DNA of 64,000 bases from JADGGM01 sp025449955. GTDB lineage: Bacteria; Gemmatimonadota; Gemmatimonadetes; Gemmatimonadales; Gemmatimonadaceae. The first letter of the stretch is position 1; the number at the start of each line of letters is the position of its first letter. Below are positions 37,494 to 46,196 of this stretch, one piece after another. The stretch spans positions 1-64,000 of the forward strand of contig DATBNO010000109.1 in NCBI GenBank assembly GCA_036554285.1. Direction: 5' to 3'. Both the position numbers and the translations under genes were made by a program. A model generated the notes under the pieces. It did not search any database. It had not been told where the DNA came from and saw only the letters and a program-made list of their open reading frames with translations.

Positions 37494-39038
37494 CTACACG
37501 GAATCCATGCCGGCGGCTGACGCGGCGCGTTTGGCACGGCGGCGCGCGGCCACACTGTAAAGCGCCGCACCGATCGCGTTCGCCACGCCGATCGTGAGCA
37601 CGATCCGCACCCCGAACGCCCACCGACTCACCACGCCCACGATCGGGACCACCGACAGCACGATGTAGAGCAGCGTCATGAGAAAGCCCGACACCGCGGC
37701 GACCACGAGCAGGCGCGGCGGGCGGCTGCCTAACCGGCGAGCGGCCAGTACCGGCAGCGCGAACATCGCGAGATACGTGAGCGCGTACAGCACACCCGAC
37801 GCGGTGTCGAGCATCTGAAACGCCTCCTGGAGCCCGACGCCCGTGATGCCGAACAGTAGAATCGCGAACGTGATCGCGGCCACGAATGCGATCGAATTGA
37901 CGGGCGTCCGCCACCGCGGGTGCAGCGTGGTGAACCACGAGGGCAAGAGACCGTCCCAACCCGCGACCATGGGCAGCCGCGTATTGCCGGTGAAGAGCAG
38001 ATTCGCGTTGGCAACGGCGCGCACGAACAGCAGCATCACCAGGAACGGCGCGACGGCGCCGAGCACTCCGGACGATCCGTACGCGAGGCGAAGGGCTTGC
38101 GGAATCGGCGCGACGAGATCGATGCCGGTGCCCTGCACCAGCGAAAACACCGCGCTCGTGCCGAGGATGAACATCACGGCGATGATGGGCGTGGCCACGA
38201 AGACGGACCGCGAGATGCTGCGACTTGGATCGCGCGATTCGCCGGCCATGATCGCCACCCACTCGAATCCGCTCAGCGCACCCATGCCTAACTTGCCCAA
38301 TACGTTGGCGCTGAAGAGCGAGATGGTGGGAACGCCGCCGCCGAGCGGATGGTAGGTCACGTGCACGCCGCGCGCGGCAGCGACGAGCGGCGCCACGATC
38401 AGCGCGGCGAACGCGAGCAGTTGGGCGAGACCGCCGAAATTGTGGACCCATTTGCCAATGCGCAGGCCGAAAATCGCCACCGTGACCATCAAGGCGATGA
38501 GCGCCACGCCGACGAGCAACTGGAATCGTTCCGTCCCTGCCAGTGCCGCCGCGCGCGGGCCGACGGCATACGCGAGCGTGCTCGATACCGCGAGACTGGT
38601 CGCGGCGAGCAACACCAGGGTGTAGACCCAGAGATTCCACGCCGTGAGAAATCCCCAGAACTCACCGAACCCGACTTTGGTCCATTGATACAGTCCGCCC
38701 TCGAGGGGCAGGCGCCGGGTGAGGTAGATCACCACCGCCGCCTGCGGCAAATAGAACAAGACGATGGCGAGGAGCCAAAACGCGCTTTGCGATTCGCCTA
38801 ACCGCGCGGCGACGCCGACCCACGAGGAGCCGACGACGTAGAGAAGCTGCGTGAGGACGAGGTCGCGGAGCGCGAGCGGCCGCTTGAGCGCGGCACTCTG
38901 CTCCTCGACCTTGGCGAGAGATTGGCTCAGACGCGAAACGGCGGGCAGAGCCCGCCGATGGAAGCGGCAGTCGTCGGGACCGCCTGGAAACCGCCAGCAA
39001 CCGTACGGTCGCGTGGACGGCCCGCGTCGCGAAGACAC
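37494..39038 (-). CDS. APC-family amino-acid permease 1
   Basis: A transporter of about 500 residues with 12-14 helices (LTQLLYVVGSSWVG, GLYQWTKVGFGEFWGF, ALSGFEWVAIMAGESRDPSRSI). The E-x-x-x-P-x-R stretch after helix 6 is typical of APC carriers. The frame begins at GTG 39038, but the first 50 residues look unlike a real N-terminus (Arg/Pro/Cys-rich). No ATG or GTG lies closer to the first helix, so the true start is uncertain. The substrate is unknown. Confidence 0.82.
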   Translation of the reverse strand: MSSRRGPSTRPYGCWRFPGGPDDCRFHRRALPAVSRLSQSLAKVEEQSAALKRPLALRDLVLTQLLYVVGSSWVGVAARLGESQSAFWLLAIVLFYLPQAAVVIYLTRRLPLEGGLYQWTKVGFGEFWGFLTAWNLWVYTLVLLAATSLAVSSTLAYAVGPRAAALAGTERFQLLVGVALIALMVTVAIFGLRIGKWVHNFGGLAQLLAFAALIVAPLVAAARGVHVTYHPLGGGVPTISLFSANVLGKLGMGALSGFEWVAIMAGESRDPSRSISRSVFVATPIIAVMFILGTSAVFSLVQGTGIDLVAPIPQALRLAYGSSGVLGAVAPFLVMLLFVRAVANANLLFTGNTRLPMVAGWDGLLPSWFTTLHPRWRTPVNSIAFVAAITFAILLFGITGVGLQEAFQMLDTASGVLYALTYLAMFALPVLAARRLGSRPPRLLVVAAVSGFLMTLLYIVLSVVPIVGVVSRWAFGVRIVLTIGVANAIGAALYSVAARRRAKRAASAAGMDSV

Positions 39039-39056
39039 GGGCCTCCCATCACGCCG

Positions 39057-39564
39057 TTAGAAACTCAACCGCGCCGACAGCTGCAACTGATAGTAGTTCG
39101 TCGGGTTGTTCGAGATCAAGAATTTCTGGAATGCCGGATTGAAGGTAAAGGTCGGCTGGCCGGTCACCGGGCCCGTACCGGTGTGCGAGGACACGTTCAT
39201 GAGGTTCTGGCAGGGATTCCGCCAGGTGTCGCGGACGAGGATCTGTCCGCGCGCATCGTGCAAGCAGAGCGTGCTCTTGATGAAGTTCTCGAACGCGGCC
39301 GCCTGCGTGGCCGGGAGACTCGGCGGTTTGCCGCCGCTCTGCGTGATGTGGCGAACTCGATCTACGACGCGTCGAATACACTCGTCGGATATAGATGAGG
39401 TCGTTGCCGGCGATGCCACACGCATTCAAGTCGCCGCGGCCGCCGCTGCCCGCGTAGACGTCGTCGTACGGGCCGCCCGACTGTCCGATGTACTGCAGCG
39501 AGAGATCGGTACGCCACGTCTTCCACGGCATCTGAACTTGGTGCGCGTCCGACGAACGCGTCAA
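39057..39564 (-). pseudogene. Remnant of a TonB-dependent outer-membrane receptor, truncated and frameshifted
   Basis: Only the last ~170 codons of a beta-barrel receptor remain. In one frame, 39564 to about 39400 reads MPWKTWRTDLSLQYIGQSGG and AGNDLIYI, the usual late strands. Near 39395 the frame shifts. The continuation in a second frame reads AAFENFIKSTLCLHDARGQI, LVRDTWRNPCQNLMNVS and ends YYQLQLSARLSF, with the C-terminal Phe typical of outer-membrane proteins. No N-terminal plug or signal peptide is present. It sits between two amino-acid permease genes. Confidence 0.78.
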
Positions 39565-39596
39565 GCAAGCCGCTGTGAGCGTTTACAACGCGTCGG

Positions 39597-40949
39597 TCAC
39601 GGTTCCACCGGCGCGCGCGTGACGCTGCCGCGGCGTCCAACGGTGGCGTAGTAGACGGGTATTCCGAGCGCGATACCACCCAGCACGGCGACCGTCGCCC
39701 AACGACTGGCCGGCGCGGCCACGGAGTTCACGAGCAGGTACACCGTCGCCAGAATGAACAGCGCGGGAACGACCGGGTAGCCGGGCACGCGGAACGGCGG
39801 ATCGTACGAGGGGCGGCGACGCATGACGAATACCGCGCCCACGCCTAACGCCAGGAACGGCACGATGGCGATCACGAACGCGTCGGCCAATTGCTGGAAA
39901 TCGCGGACGAGCACGAAGATGATGCCAAGCATCGCACACAGCGCGATGGATACGTAAGGCGTGCCGAAGCGCGGGTGCACGCTCGCCACCTTGCGCACGA
40001 AGAGGCCGTCGTCGGCCATCGCGAAAAAGATACGCGGCGCGGTGAGGATCGAACCGTTGAGCGTGCCGAACGCCGACAGCATCACCGTAACTGCGACGAA
40101 CACGACGCCGACCGGACCGACGACGCGCTCCGCCACGTCGGCGGCGACGAGGGGCGAGCTCGCGATCTGGTCGACGGGTAGTACGGCGAGATACGCGAGG
40201 TTCGCCAGCGCGTAGATGAAAATCACGGCGAGCGTCCCAATGATGATGCCGCGCGGCAAGTTGCGTCGCGGATTGTCGACTTCGCCGGCGACGAACGTCA
40301 CGTCCTCCCAACCGTCGTACGCCCACAGAATGGACACGAGCGCGAGGCCGAACGCGGAGACGCTGATGCTGCCCGGCGGGAAAGCGGGCGAGAAATGACC
40401 GCCGGTATGCGGAAGCCCGAGCGCCAGCGCGAGCAGCACGATGAACAACAGGCCGCCGTACTTGGCGACCGTCGTCACGTTCTGCACCAACGAACCCCAC
40501 TTGAGACCCACGTAGTTGAAGGTTGCCGTGAGCGCGATGGCGACCGCGGCGATGTAGTGGACGTAGGCGTCGTATGGCGCCACGGCCGGGTTGTGGCCGA
40601 GCACGCGCAGCAAATACTCGGCGAATGTGGTAGAGATGGCGCCGAGCGCGGCCGCGCGGATGATCGCCAGCTCCGCCCAACCGAAGAGGAAGGCAGGTAG
40701 ACGGCCCCACGCCTCTCGAAGAAACACGTAAATGCCGCCCGTGTCGGGCATCGCTCCGGCGATCTCCGCCAACGTGAGTGCGCCACAGAGCGCGAGGCAG
40801 CCACCGGTCACCCAGACCAGAATGAGAGGCAACGGTCCCGGGAGTTTCTGCGCGATGCCGGCCGGCGAGCGAAAGATTCCCGACCCGATCGTGGAGCCCA
40901 CGAGGACGGCGACGGTGCTGAGCAAACCGAGCTGGCGGCGCAGAGGCAT
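39597..40949 (-). CDS. APC-family amino-acid permease 2
   Basis: A 450-residue carrier starting at ATG 40949. Twelve helices are evident from STVAVLVGSTIGSGIFRSPAG (helix 1, with the G-S-x-I-G-SGIF substrate loop) to IPVYYATVG. The loops GAMPDTGGIYVFLREAWG, YDGWEDVTFVAGEVDNPRRN and HPRFGTPYVSI are classic for the LAT/YfnA branch. It is most similar to permease 3 at 46196-47545. A purine-rich direct repeat lies just upstream. Confidence 0.9.
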   Translation of the reverse strand: MPLRRQLGLLSTVAVLVGSTIGSGIFRSPAGIAQKLPGPLPLILVWVTGGCLALCGALTLAEIAGAMPDTGGIYVFLREAWGRLPAFLFGWAELAIIRAAALGAISTTFAEYLLRVLGHNPAVAPYDAYVHYIAAVAIALTATFNYVGLKWGSLVQNVTTVAKYGGLLFIVLLALALGLPHTGGHFSPAFPPGSISVSAFGLALVSILWAYDGWEDVTFVAGEVDNPRRNLPRGIIIGTLAVIFIYALANLAYLAVLPVDQIASSPLVAADVAERVVGPVGVVFVAVTVMLSAFGTLNGSILTAPRIFFAMADDGLFVRKVASVHPRFGTPYVSIALCAMLGIIFVLVRDFQQLADAFVIAIVPFLALGVGAVFVMRRRPSYDPPFRVPGYPVVPALFILATVYLLVNSVAAPASRWATVAVLGGIALGIPVYYATVGRRGSVTRAPVEP

Positions 40950-40992
40950 GAATGAATAAAGGGAAGAGGGAAGCGTCCGCTGGCGCGGGCTT

Positions 40993-41014
40993 GGGGAAAC
41001 GGGGAACGGGGAAC
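40993..41014 (+). repeat. Tandem GGGGAA(A)C repeats
   Basis: GGGGAAAC (40993-41000) is followed by two GGGGAAC units (41001-41014) in the 92-base gap between divergent genes. Similar G/A-rich wording occurs after mlaD. Function unknown. Confidence 0.5.
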
Positions 41015-41041
41015 CGCCAATGCGGACGTAGGGGCGTGGTG

Positions 41042-41410
41042 ATGGGCGTGAATCGTTCAACTACGCGCGCACATGGTCCGCGGGTTGCTTCCGCACTTCG
41101 CTACGGCGATTTTACGGTGTTTCGACTCCAAAAAACAATCCCGTTGCGTCTCAACTTATTCTGGCTTGCCGTCGTGTGCTGCGTGGTCGCGCAGATCGAG
41201 ATCGTGCGCTCCGCGTTCAAGGCGCCTGCGGCGAGTGATGGAACCGTGCCCGCGCCCTCGCGCTGGACCGAGGTTTTGTGGACGGTCGTGCCGGCGATCG
41301 GCCTGGCGCTGGTTCTCGCGTTCACGTGGCGCGCCATTCACGCGCGACAGCAAGCCGATGCGATGCGGCCCGCGACATCGAGCGCGGTGATCGTCGAGCA
41401 GCCATCGTGA
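41042..41410 (+). CDS. Small protein resembling the cytochrome oxidase subunit II membrane hairpin
   Basis: Up to 122 residues from ATG 41042 (AGGGG upstream); GTG 41117 would give 98. Two transmembrane helices are clear: NLFWLAVVCCVVAQIEIVRS and WTVVPAIGLALVLAFTW. The second, with the preceding RWTEVLWTVVPA, strongly recalls helix 2 of oxidase subunit II (the EIIWTVVPA motif). There is no CuA domain. It ends 10 bases before ctaA, so it probably belongs to heme A/oxidase assembly. Homology to CoxB is an inference from this short motif. Confidence 0.6.
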   Translation: MGVNRSTTRAHGPRVASALRYGDFTVFRLQKTIPLRLNLFWLAVVCCVVAQIEIVRSAFKAPAASDGTVPAPSRWTEVLWTVVPAIGLALVLAFTWRAIHARQQADAMRPATSSAVIVEQPS

Positions 41411-41420
41411 GGCCCATCCG

Positions 41421-42413
41421 ATGAAGGCGCTCAGACGTCTGTCGTACGTGGCGCTGGTTGTTGCCGTCACGCAAATCGTGTTCGGCGCCATCGTTCGCAT
41501 CAGCGGGTCGGGAATGGGATGCGGCAATCACTGGCCCAAGTGCTATGGGCGTTGGTTCCCGCCGCTCGACCAACCCAATCTGGTCATCGAGTGGACGCAC
41601 CGGATGATCGCCGCCGCCCTGTTCGTGGCGCTGGCGACGCTGGTCGCCGCGGCGTATGTGAACCGCCGCGAGCCGATGGTGGGCGGACGCGGCGGCGTGT
41701 TGCGCGCGGCGCTGCTCGCCCTCGCGATGTGGCCGGCGCAGGCGCTCCTCGGCGCGATCACGGTGTGGTTAGGCAATGTGTGGTACGCGACCGCCGCGCA
41801 TTGGCTCCTCGCGGCAACGTTGTTGGCGGCGCTGGCGGCGGCGGTGATGCGGGCCGGTGGGTTAGGCGGCGCGTGCGCGCGCCGCGAGCGGACCTCGGCG
41901 CGGACGGCGCGCGGCGCCATCGCGGGCGCCGGGATTGCGTTGGTCACGATCTGCCTGGGCGGCGTGACCGCCACGTTTCCGGGCGCCAACGTGGCCTGCT
42001 CGGCGTTTCCGCTCTGCGGCGTGGGGCTCGCGTCGGCCGTGGTGCCCGATGGACGCGTCATCCAGATGACGCACCGCGTGCTCGCGCTGCTGCTCACGCT
42101 GCACGTGTTCGGATTGCTGTGGGGCGTGTGGCGACGGCGCGAAGGCGTGGTGGTGCTGCGCGCAGTGGCGATTGCCGCGGCGCTCGTGGTTGCACAGATC
42201 GGCATTGCCGCCTCGATGATTGCGCTCGAGTTGCCGCCGGTCCTGCGGTCGCTGCATCAGGGCACGGGCGCGCTCATCTGGCTCACGCTGTTCTCCGCCG
42301 CCTACCTGGCGCGGATGGCATCGCGCGCCACAAACGAGGCGGCCGCGCGCGCGACGGCAGGCGACGCACCGGCGGCACGCGCGCTGTCGCCGGCTCCGGG
42401 AGCAGTGCGATGA
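41421..42413 (+). CDS. ctaA: Heme A synthase
   Basis: A 330-residue eight-helix membrane enzyme that oxidises the C8 methyl of heme O to give heme A for aa3-type oxidases. The four-helix halves each have His ligands: IEWTHRMIAAALF and AAHWLLAATLL in the first half, MTHRVLALLLTLH and RSLHQGTGALIW in the second. The extracytoplasmic Cys pairs are GMGCGNHWPKC and ACSAFPLC. The C-tail is Ala-rich. The stop overlaps ctaB by four bases (ATGA). Confidence 0.94.
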   Translation: MKALRRLSYVALVVAVTQIVFGAIVRISGSGMGCGNHWPKCYGRWFPPLDQPNLVIEWTHRMIAAALFVALATLVAAAYVNRREPMVGGRGGVLRAALLALAMWPAQALLGAITVWLGNVWYATAAHWLLAATLLAALAAAVMRAGGLGGACARRERTSARTARGAIAGAGIALVTICLGGVTATFPGANVACSAFPLCGVGLASAVVPDGRVIQMTHRVLALLLTLHVFGLLWGVWRRREGVVVLRAVAIAAALVVAQIGIAASMIALELPPVLRSLHQGTGALIWLTLFSAAYLARMASRATNEAAARATAGDAPAARALSPAPGAVR

Positions 42414-43303
42414 CGGGCGCGGTGGTGGCCAAGGAGGGGACGACGTCCCTGGCGCACGACCTGGTGATGCTCACCAAGCCGCGCATCATCTCGCTCCTCC
42501 TGGTGACGACGATCGCCCCGATGTACGTGGCCGGATCGCCGAGCCTGCTGCTCGTGGCGGCGGTTGCGTTAGGCGGATACTTGATGGCCGGCGGCGCGAA
42601 CGCGGTCAACATGTACCTCGACCGCGACATCGACGACCGCATGGCGCGCACGCGGCTGCGTCCCCTGCCCAGCGGGCGCATGGACCCGCGCGCCGTGTTG
42701 GCCTACGGACTGGCGTTGGCCACGGCGGCCACCGCGCTGTTCGCCTTCACGGTGAACGTGTTGAGTGCCGCGCTCGCGCTGGCTGGGTTCTACTTCTACG
42801 TGTTCGTCTACACGCGGTGGCTCAAGCGTCGCACGCCGCAGAACATCGTGATCGGCGGCGCGGCGGGCGCCTTCCCTCCTCTGGTGGGTTGGGCGGCCGT
42901 CACCGGACGCGTGGATCTCGTCGCCGTGTATCTGTTCCTCATTGTGTTCTATTGGACGCCGCCGCATTTCTGGGCGTTGGCGCTTCTCAAGCAGCACGAC
43001 TACGGGCGCGCCGGCGTGCCGATGGCGCCGCTTGTGTGGGGCGAGCGCGAGACCATGCGGCAGATGTTCTGGTACACGCTCATTCTCCTCCCGATCACGC
43101 TGCTGCCGGCGGCGTTCGGCGCATTCGGGATCATCTACGCCGTGTCGGCCAGTGCGTTAGGCGCGCTCCTGCTCGCGGGCGTGGTGCGCGTGATGCGCGC
43201 CAAGCCCTGGGCGAAGGCGGCATGGAGCGTCTACAAGTATTCGCTGCTGTATCTCGCGCTGCTGTTCGTCGCGATGGCGGTGGATCGCGCCGTGGCGCGG
43301 TGA
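42410..43303 (+). CDS. ctaB: Protoheme IX farnesyltransferase (heme O synthase)
   Basis: A 297-residue UbiA-family prenyltransferase that adds farnesyl to protoheme to form heme O, the substrate of CtaA. The first Asp-rich motif is NAVNMYLDRDIDDRMARTRLRPLPSG (about 66-91), seen with the typical KPRIISLLLVTT start. The second motif region includes YTRWLKRRTPQN and GGAAGAFPPLVGWAAVTG. FYWTPPHFWALAL is highly conserved in CtaB. It is co-translated with ctaA and with the next small gene (TGATG). The cytochrome oxidase genes are outside the window. Confidence 0.95.
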   Translation: MTGAVVAKEGTTSLAHDLVMLTKPRIISLLLVTTIAPMYVAGSPSLLLVAAVALGGYLMAGGANAVNMYLDRDIDDRMARTRLRPLPSGRMDPRAVLAYGLALATAATALFAFTVNVLSAALALAGFYFYVFVYTRWLKRRTPQNIVIGGAAGAFPPLVGWAAVTGRVDLVAVYLFLIVFYWTPPHFWALALLKQHDYGRAGVPMAPLVWGERETMRQMFWYTLILLPITLLPAAFGAFGIIYAVSASALGALLLAGVVRVMRAKPWAKAAWSVYKYSLLYLALLFVAMAVDRAVAR

Positions 43304-43587
43304 TGGCCGGCACTGAACTCCCCGATGCGCCCGGTCCCGACGAACTCGGTGTCCTCGTGGCCGCGGGCGACGGCGAGTCGGAGCGTCTGGTGATGCTCGG
43401 CAAGCCGGTGCGGGGTCGCGTCCACCTCCGCGAGTGGTCGGCGCACAATTGGTCCGGGCCGCCCGAGGAACGCGACGCGCCCGTGGCCGACGTGCTGGCG
43501 CTGTTTCAGCGCGCCTACGACGCCCGGCGCCGGATGAGCGCGGGACTGGCGCAGATCCGCGCATGGCTCGACGGCCGTCCGGTTTGA
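43303..43587 (+). CDS. Small soluble protein of unknown function in the ctaB operon
   Basis: 94 residues from ATG 43303, whose A is the last base of the ctaB stop. It is hydrophilic, with no helix long enough to span a membrane. Visible features are ERLVMLGKPVRGRVHLREWSA and an Arg-rich C-terminal helix (ALFQRAYDARRRMSAGLAQI). No family is recognised. Translational coupling on both sides (TGATG at the start, TTGA at the end) argues that it is real. Confidence 0.62.
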   Translation: MAGTELPDAPGPDELGVLVAAGDGESERLVMLGKPVRGRVHLREWSAHNWSGPPEERDAPVADVLALFQRAYDARRRMSAGLAQIRAWLDGRPV

Positions 43588-45386
43588 CTAACGCGGGCGC
43601 CGCGGGCGCGACCGCGGAGCCGGTCACACGCAAGATTCCATCGCCGAGCGCCCTGCGTCCGCTGCTCTCGCGCATGCGGCCCTACCGCGTGCAGATCGCA
43701 CTGGCGGCGGTCGCGCTCTTGGTGAGCGCGGGCATCACGCTCGCCTTTCCGCTCGTCGTGCGATATCTGCTCGACGCGGCATTCGTGCGCGCGAACGCGC
43801 CGGCGCTCAATCGCATCGCGCTCATCCTCGCCGGATTGTTCGCGGCGCAAGGACTGCTCAACTTCGGCCAGGTGTGGGTGCTCACCGCCGCGGCCGAGCG
43901 CATCGTGGCCAAGCTGCGCGACGATTTGTTCGCGCACCTGATCCGGCTCTCGCCGGGCTTTTTCACCGAGCGCCGGTCGGGCGAGCTGACGAGCCGCCTC
44001 GCGACCGACGTCACGCTGCTGCAATCGGTGATGACGTATCAGGCCACCGAGCTGTCGCGCCAGGTGCTGTTTCTGTTAGGCGGCGTGGTCATGCTGACGC
44101 TCACGCACCCGCAGCTCACGATCACGACGCTGGCCGTGGTGCCGGTGATCGTCGGCACGGCGTGGCTCTTCGGCCGCGCGCTCAAGAAGGCGAGCACCGG
44201 CGTGCAGGATCGCGTCGCCGACGCGATGGGCAGCGCCGACGAAGCGTTCGCGCAGATCCGCACGGTGCAGAGCTTCACGCGCGAGGTGGTCGAAGCGCGC
44301 CGATTCAGCACGCAGCTCCGCGATGTGGTGATCGCCGCCGTGCGGCGGGCCAAAATTCGCGGGGCGTTCTTCGGCGTGATCACGTTCTGCGCGTTCGGCG
44401 GCGTCGTGATCGTGCTGTGGCAAGGCGGCCGCCTCGTCCTGGCGCGCGAGCTCACGCCTGGCGCGTTAGTCGAGTTCCTGTTCTACGCGTTCTTCGTCGC
44501 GGCCGCCGTGGGCTCGCTCGCATCGCTGTTCGGCAACTACCAAGAAGCGGTTGGCGCCGCGCATCGCGTGTTCGAGCTCCTGGCCACGACGCCGACGGTG
44601 GTGGATCCCGTCACGCCCGTGGCGCTGCCGCGACCGGTGCGCGGCGACGTGCGATTCGAGCACGTCACGTTCGCCTACGGCCCGGAGCTGCCCACCGTAC
44701 TCCACGACGTGACCTTCCACATCGCACCCGGCGAGGTAGTGGCGCTGGTGGGCCCATCGGGCGCGGGCAAGACGACGGTGGCCTCGCTCATCACGCGCTT
44801 CTGGGACGTGCCTAACGGAACGGTGACGCTCGACGGCATCGACGTCCGGCGCCTGTCGCTGCTCGACCTGCGCGGCGCGGTCGGCCTCGTCCCGCAGGAT
44901 CCGGCGCTCTTCAGCGGCACCGTGCGCGACAACATCGCGTACGCGCGCCCCGATGCATCGGATGACGATGTAATCGCCGCCGCACGCGCCGCGCACGCGT
45001 GGGAGTTCATCGAGCGCCTCCCCGACCGCCTCGAGACGCGCGTCGGCGAGCGCGGCGTGAAGCTCTCGGGCGGCCAACGCCAACGCATCGCGATCGCGCG
45101 CGTGTTTCTCAAGGATCCGGCGGTGGTCGTGCTCGACGAAGCAACATCGAGCCTCGACAGCGAGAGCGAGCGCCTCGTGAACAGCGCCATGGAGCACCTG
45201 TTGACGGGCCGCTCGACGCTCATCATCGCGCACCGTCTGTCCACGGTGCGCCGGGCCGACCGTCTGCTGGTGCTCGACGGGGGCCGGATCGTGGAGGAGG
45301 GCTCGCACGCCGAGCTGCTGGCGGGACAGGGCGTGTACGCGCGGCTCTACCGCGTGCAGTACCCCGAAGAGGCGGCGGCCACCTGA
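43584..45386 (+). CDS. ABC exporter half-transporter (MsbA/ATM1-like)
   Basis: A 600-residue protein with a fused six-helix membrane domain and ATPase. The start is TTG 43584, overlapping the previous TGA; no ATG or GTG fits better. Membrane part: about 30-330 (ALRPLLSRMRPYRVQIALAA, RSGELTSRLATDVTLLQ). ATPase part: Walker A GPSGAGKTT, Q-loop VPQDPALFSGT, signature KLSGGQRQRIAIAR, Walker B VVVLDEATSSLD and H-loop IIAHRLSTV. It would work as a homodimer. Lipid export is the usual role of this subfamily; the ctaAB context could also mean heme or iron-related export. Confidence 0.9.
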   Translation: MTNAGAAGATAEPVTRKIPSPSALRPLLSRMRPYRVQIALAAVALLVSAGITLAFPLVVRYLLDAAFVRANAPALNRIALILAGLFAAQGLLNFGQVWVLTAAAERIVAKLRDDLFAHLIRLSPGFFTERRSGELTSRLATDVTLLQSVMTYQATELSRQVLFLLGGVVMLTLTHPQLTITTLAVVPVIVGTAWLFGRALKKASTGVQDRVADAMGSADEAFAQIRTVQSFTREVVEARRFSTQLRDVVIAAVRRAKIRGAFFGVITFCAFGGVVIVLWQGGRLVLARELTPGALVEFLFYAFFVAAAVGSLASLFGNYQEAVGAAHRVFELLATTPTVVDPVTPVALPRPVRGDVRFEHVTFAYGPELPTVLHDVTFHIAPGEVVALVGPSGAGKTTVASLITRFWDVPNGTVTLDGIDVRRLSLLDLRGAVGLVPQDPALFSGTVRDNIAYARPDASDDDVIAAARAAHAWEFIERLPDRLETRVGERGVKLSGGQRQRIAIARVFLKDPAVVVLDEATSSLDSESERLVNSAMEHLLTGRSTLIIAHRLSTVRRADRLLVLDGGRIVEEGSHAELLAGQGVYARLYRVQYPEEAAAT

Positions 45387-45393
45387 CCGCCCG

Positions 45394-45408
45394 GTCCGCC
45401 TAACGGAC
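45394..45408. terminator. Small hairpin with the dispersed word in its loop
   Basis: GTCCG (45394-45398) and CGGAC (45404-45408) flank CCTAA. It sits between convergent genes ending at 45386 and 45414. The stem is short and lacks a T-run. Confidence 0.3.
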
Positions 45409-45413
45409 TCGGA

Positions 45414-46196
45414 TCAGGGCGCCGGCGTGAACACCACGCTCGCCGACGCGGCGCGTTTTGCCGCCACGTGGATGGTGGTGTCCCTTTCGCCTAACGCAGG
45501 CTGCCACACGGCCAGCCGGTAGTCGCCCGGCGGCACCGAATCGATCCGGAAGCTGCCGTCGCGGCCCGTCACGGTGAAATACGGATGGTCGAACACCCGG
45601 ATCCACGCGCGCGTGACCGGGTGCACGTCGCATCGCACGGTCACGAGTCCGGGGTGCGCGAGCACCGCCGCCGTCGGAACCACCTGGCCCGCGTCGCTCT
45701 GGTCGACGACGTCGACGGTCGCGCCGCCGGCGACGAACCGCGTCTTGTGCGTGATCGGATCCAGGCTCTGGACGTCGAGCATCCCGCCGGCAATCGCCGC
45801 CTGCGTCATCGGCCGCGCTGCGCAATGTCGCGTGGTGAGCTCGTAGCGTCGCAGCAACGGCAGCGGCTTCCCGGCGCGAATCCCCTCGAGCCACACCACG
45901 GCGCCGGCGATGCGATCGCCGCTGCCCTCGACCAACGTCACGCGGCGCGACGACCGGCACCACCCGGTGTCTGCGACGTCGGTCATCACCGAGTCCCGTC
46001 GGACGTGCCCATGCACGGTCACGCGACCGGTGACCTGGCCGCCATCCGTGACCGACACCACGCGGTACGCCGAATCATCGCGCGACGACGGCGTGACGGC
46101 GGCTTGCGCCTCTCGCGGAGAGTCCGACGCGCGCTGGCCAGCGGCGTCGCACCCCGCGATCGCGCACGCGCCGAGGAGCAGCGCCAGCACCCGCAT
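45414..46196 (-). CDS. Lipoprotein with carboxypeptidase-regulatory/cupredoxin-like domain
   Basis: About 260 residues from ATG 46196 (GTG 46199 also possible; GTGA/TGATG overlap with the permease stop). The signal sequence ends in a lipobox (ALLLGACAIAGC). The C-terminal half reads VTVRCDVHPVTRAWIRVFDHPYF, then GRDGSFRIDSVPPGDYRLAVWQP, the pattern of a carboxypeptidase-regulatory-like beta-sandwich with a plastocyanin-like C-x-V-H motif. Three further Cys lie in the N-terminal half (DTGWCRSSRR, TTRHCAARP). Copper binding is possible but unproven. It is co-transcribed with permease 3. Confidence 0.75.
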   Translation of the reverse strand: MRVLALLLGACAIAGCDAAGQRASDSPREAQAAVTPSSRDDSAYRVVSVTDGGQVTGRVTVHGHVRRDSVMTDVADTGWCRSSRRVTLVEGSGDRIAGAVVWLEGIRAGKPLPLLRRYELTTRHCAARPMTQAAIAGGMLDVQSLDPITHKTRFVAGGATVDVVDQSDAGQVVPTAAVLAHPGLVTVRCDVHPVTRAWIRVFDHPYFTVTGRDGSFRIDSVPPGDYRLAVWQPALGERDTTIHVAAKRAASASVVFTPAP

